Source of the DNA: Paenibacillus paridis | GTDB taxonomy: Bacteria > Bacillota > Bacilli > Paenibacillales > Paenibacillaceae | Length of the DNA: 64,000 nucleotides | Direction of reading: 5' to 3' | Assembly: GCF_006345825.1 (NCBI RefSeq) | Contig: NZ_VCIX01000067.1 | Span: 16,114-80,113, forward strand | In this document: positions 61,872-64,000 of the stretch, one piece after another | Position numbering within the stretch: position 1 is the stretch's first letter | Layout of the letters: the number at the start of each line of letters is the position of its first letter | Made by a program: the position numbers and the translations under genes | Notes under the pieces: model-generated | The model's input: the letters and a program-made list of their open reading frames with translations, nothing else | The model's database searches: none | Told to the model about the DNA's origin: nothing

Positions 61872-62083
61872 CATTTTGTTTAGGATTTCTCTTCAGTTCA
61901 TGTCAGAAGAAAATAAGGTGTTAGACTGACGCCCGTTGGCTAAGCTGACGGGCAGAATAACTTGGAGTAGATCTAAGGTATAAGTTTACAATATTACTTT
62001 AGCGCGTTAATATAATATAGGATAAAGTGAGATGAATTTGAAGTGGCATAGATTAATTGGATATGAATCGAGGGGGCATAAGT
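61872..62083. other. non-coding stretch upstream of the HAD gene
   Basis: About 210 bases. GACGCCCGTTGGCTAAGCTGACGGGC (about 61928-61953) can form a GCCCGT/ACGGGC hairpin without a T-run. AT-rich before the gene, possibly its promoter. Confidence 0.35.
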
Positions 62084-62770
62084 ATGGCTATTAAAGCAGT
62101 GTTCGTGGATTTCTATGGCACTCTTGTTCATGAGGATGACGAAATTATCCCTATTGTTTGTGAACGGGTAAGATCTTCATCAAACACACATTGTGAAATC
62201 AAGGATATTAGTAAATTTTGGTGGAAAACATTCATGGCTGCATTCAGTAGTAGTTGTGGCGATATGTTTCAAACACAACGAAGCTTGGGCATTTCCTCGC
62301 TTTCAGAGACCATACGGAACTTCAATTCAAATTGCGTAGCGGAAGACATTATACAGATCCAATTCAATCATTGGTTAAGACCCAAAATTTTTGATGATAC
62401 ACGACCTTTTCTTCAATCGTTGCATGGTTTAACGACGCTGATTCTATCTAATATAGATACAAAAGATATTGATGAAGCAATGAGATATCACGCTATCCAG
62501 GTTAATGGCGTAATAACGAGTGAGGATGTTAAGTCGTACAAACCTAATCCTGAGCTCTTTCAAGAAGCGCTTCGAAGATTAAATTTAGATCCATCAGAAG
62601 TAATCCATATTGGAGATTCTTTATTAAGCGATGTACGTGGTGCGCAGAATGTGGGGATCAGAGCAATTTGGCTGAATAGGTTCAATAAAACAAAGCCTGA
62701 AGACATAACCCCAGACTACATATGCTCAGACTTGTTTCAAGTTAGTGATGTTTTGAACAATTTAAACTGA
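62084..62770 (+). CDS. HAD-superfamily hydrolase
   Basis: A 228-residue phosphatase-type HAD protein. Motif I VDFYGTLV (about 7-14, with Phe-Tyr in place of the usual DxD second acid, so the general acid Asp is missing), motif II LSNIDT, motif III Lys in VKSYKPNPELF (about 155-165) and motif IV IHIGDSLLSDVRGA (about 181-194). The frame reaches back to 62057 but AGGGGGC supports the ATG at 62084. Substrate unknown; the altered motif I may shift activity or reduce it. It is monocistronic by appearance. Confidence 0.88.
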   Translation: MAIKAVFVDFYGTLVHEDDEIIPIVCERVRSSSNTHCEIKDISKFWWKTFMAAFSSSCGDMFQTQRSLGISSLSETIRNFNSNCVAEDIIQIQFNHWLRPKIFDDTRPFLQSLHGLTTLILSNIDTKDIDEAMRYHAIQVNGVITSEDVKSYKPNPELFQEALRRLNLDPSEVIHIGDSLLSDVRGAQNVGIRAIWLNRFNKTKPEDITPDYICSDLFQVSDVLNNLN

Positions 62771-62852
62771 CTGAGAATATTAGGTCAACAAAGCAGCGAC
62801 AGTCTAAGACTTTATTTTCTTTCAACAGTTCACTCTATTTAATTTGAATTAG

Positions 62853-63040
62853 CTGGAATTTCTCCCTCTATTTCAAAGGATTTTGGGCTTCGGAGGCATT
62901 TAAAAGGAATTTGTCCCTCTAATTTTAGGTAATATGCTGGAAACTCCCCGAAACGGCTGAATTAACGGGAGAAAATCCCACTATTTCACTTGTCCAGCGA
63001 ATCAGACTATTATAGTGGGAGAAATTCCTGTTAAATCATG
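62853..63040. repeat. dispersed intergenic repeat, copy B
   Basis: Four modules as in copy A: GGAATTTCTCCCTCTATTTC (about 62855), AAGGAATTTGTCCCTCTAATTT (about 62904), ACGGGAGAAAATCCCACTATTTC (about 62965) and GTGGGAGAAATTCCTGTTAAATC (about 63015). The last is the inverse of the second. CGGCTGAATTAACGGGAG is shared exactly with copy A. Spacing is about 50-60 bases. The order and orientation of modules are the same in both copies, so each is one composite element. Confidence 0.8.
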
Positions 63041-63138
63041 AGCTGACCATAGTCGCCTTATAGAAAAGGCTGAAAATGACCACTTTGTTTATCGCCTTAA
63101 GTTTGTTTTATATCGCACAACAGTGAAGGAGCCATAGG

Positions 63139-63657
63139 ATGAATAAGACGTTTATTCAAAACCGATTAAACAACGCGCTTAGAAGGCTATATCATTTTGA
63201 TAAGGAGATTATAGCTAATCATTCCAACGAGCGATCGATATGCCACAGATTAGCGGTACATCTAGGAGTAGTTTTTTATGAGTGGGATGTCGACGTGGAA
63301 TACAATAGAAACCTAGGTGATAGAAAAACATTTGGTTTAGAAATAATGAGCATGCTGAATGGGATTAGTAAAGAAGATTTGCTGAGTGGGAGGAGGTCTG
63401 TCTATCCAGATATTATTGTTCATAAGAGAGGAACAAATCAAAATCTTATAGTGATAGAAGTGAAAAAAAGCACATCAAGCCAGAGACTTGATACCTTCGA
63501 TCAAGAAAAATTGAAGGGCTACCTGTTAGAAGAATCCTTACAGTATCAATATGGTGCATTTATAAAGCTTGGCGAAACGAAAGCAAACCAATTAGTTTTA
63601 AAAAGCAAACAAGAAGTAAGGGAGGAAGTAGCGAGAGGGGAACTGGATTTTGGGTGA
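63139..63657 (+). CDS. PD-(D/E)XK nuclease-like small protein
   Basis: 172 residues, no signal or membrane helix. The central part reads YPDIIVHKRG then LIVIEVKKSTSS, i.e. a PD and an ExK separated by about 14 residues, the PD-(D/E)XK nuclease core (Asp about 95, Glu/Lys about 110-112). A helical N-terminus (NRLNNALRRLYHFDKEII) with HRLAVHLG and a late KGYLLEESLQYQYGAF follow the fold order. This fits restriction-like or DNA-repair nuclease folds of defence proteins, but no partner is visible. AAGGAG lies upstream. The catalytic role is inferred from the motif only. Confidence 0.72.
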   Translation: MNKTFIQNRLNNALRRLYHFDKEIIANHSNERSICHRLAVHLGVVFYEWDVDVEYNRNLGDRKTFGLEIMSMLNGISKEDLLSGRRSVYPDIIVHKRGTNQNLIVIEVKKSTSSQRLDTFDQEKLKGYLLEESLQYQYGAFIKLGETKANQLVLKSKQEVREEVARGELDFG

Positions 63658-63779
63658 GAAAACAATTGAATAGAGAACATAGGAGAAATACATAGGATGG
63701 AATGAACACTAGTAGAGAACGAGGAATGGAAAAGGCCAGATCTTTTTAAAAAAGGTCGTTACCCTTTTGAGGGTGAGGG

Positions 63780-63856
63780 CTATCCTGCACTTTTGCACCA
63801 ACTTGCTCTTATTTAAAGGTGATCATCGCTCTATCCTGCACATATGCAGGAGAATT
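63780..63856. repeat. short paired repeat CTATCCTGCAC with hairpins
   Basis: The 11-mer occurs at 63780-63790 and 63831-63841. Each copy is part of a small hairpin (TGCACTTTTGCA and CCTGCA-CATA-TGCAGG). May be a dispersed element; only this pair is seen. Confidence 0.4.
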
Positions 63857-63928
63857 ACTTGAAAAGGGGACTGTTGGGCTGCTGGAGAGCTGCTACGTTG
63901 TAAGGGGCGGCCAGGCCCCCTAAAACCG

Positions 63929-63977
63929 GAGTCTTACCTAACAAAAATGGTTCATTCTCAGGTAAGCTCTTTTTTTC
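63929..63977 (+). terminator. intrinsic terminator
   Basis: GAGTCTTACCT pairs with AGGTAAGCTC (one-base bulge) around a 20-base loop, then TTTTTTT. It lies about 270 bases after the last gene. The stretch 63658-63925 shows no gene. Confidence 0.65.
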
Positions 63978-64000
63978 GGGCGGTTACACCTTCCTATGGA

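Overview
The window looks like chromosomal DNA from an endospore-forming Gram-positive bacterium of the Bacillales, most likely Paenibacillus or a close relative. Supporting signs are S-layer-homology (SLH) surface proteins, meso-diaminopimelate dehydrogenase, a Spo0E-like phosphatase, a YhcN-type spore lipoprotein, strong AGGAGG ribosome binding sites with many GTG/TTG starts, and AraC/two-component regulators. The genus is inferred; no rRNA or tRNA gene is present to confirm it.

Layout. (1) 1-2159: amino-acid metabolism (3'-part of a glutamate dehydrogenase, then ddh). (2) 2369-24254: a Wzx/Wzy-type exopolysaccharide locus. It holds a PHP-type tyrosine phosphatase, an SLH protein, a chain-length/kinase-modulator protein with its separate BY-kinase, a CapD-like dehydratase, a membrane-anchored protein, galU, a structured untranslated region followed by a terminator-like hairpin (EAR/epsC-like candidate), the priming sugar transferase, glycosyltransferases, a pyruvyltransferase, Wzy, a broken transposase, Wzx, an acetyltransferase, a GT32-like transferase and galE. 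From about 9.5 to 23.2 kb the DNA is visibly more A+T-rich than its flanks and carries a decayed glycosyltransferase and a decayed transposase, as expected for an exchangeable specificity region. (3) 24.4-31.6 kb: an AbiH remnant, two extracytoplasmic proteins sharing a C-terminal two-cysteine domain, and a 1731-residue SLH protein.

(4) 32-41.5 kb: a Spo0E-like protein, an unlisted 43-residue protein, a VanZ-like protein, an acyltransferase, a response regulator/kinase/lipoprotein operon, an AraC regulator, a MATE exporter and a divergent IF-3 paralogue. (5) 41.7-42.2 kb: an intergenic block with an imperfectly palindromic repeat family (second copy at 62.85-63.04 kb) and five 59-60 bp tandem repeats. 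(6) 42.3-47.4 kb: a YdeP-like molybdopterin oxidoreductase with FdhD, then an ABC exporter behind a promoter overlapped by a 20-bp perfect palindrome. (7) 47.4-52.4 kb: a YhcN-like lipoprotein and an extracytoplasmic oxidation module (Tat-signal small subunit, GMC flavoprotein, TatA, TatC, cytochrome c lipoprotein). (8) 52.6-59.1 kb: unknown and membrane proteins and a lantibiotic-immunity/bacitracin-type ABC transporter with its own two-component system. (9) 59.3-61.3 kb: a Fur-box-associated open frame joining an AraC regulator to a siderophore-binding lipoprotein. (10) 61.4-64 kb: a transposase-like remnant, a HAD hydrolase, the second repeat block, a PD-(D/E)XK-like small protein and a terminator.

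The strongest candidates for something new are the AraC/lipoprotein read-through whose linker encodes a Fur box, the paired two-cysteine domain proteins beside the polysaccharide locus, the orphan IF-3 paralogue with a leader hairpin, and the repeat family. No complete unknown defence system or CRISPR array was seen.
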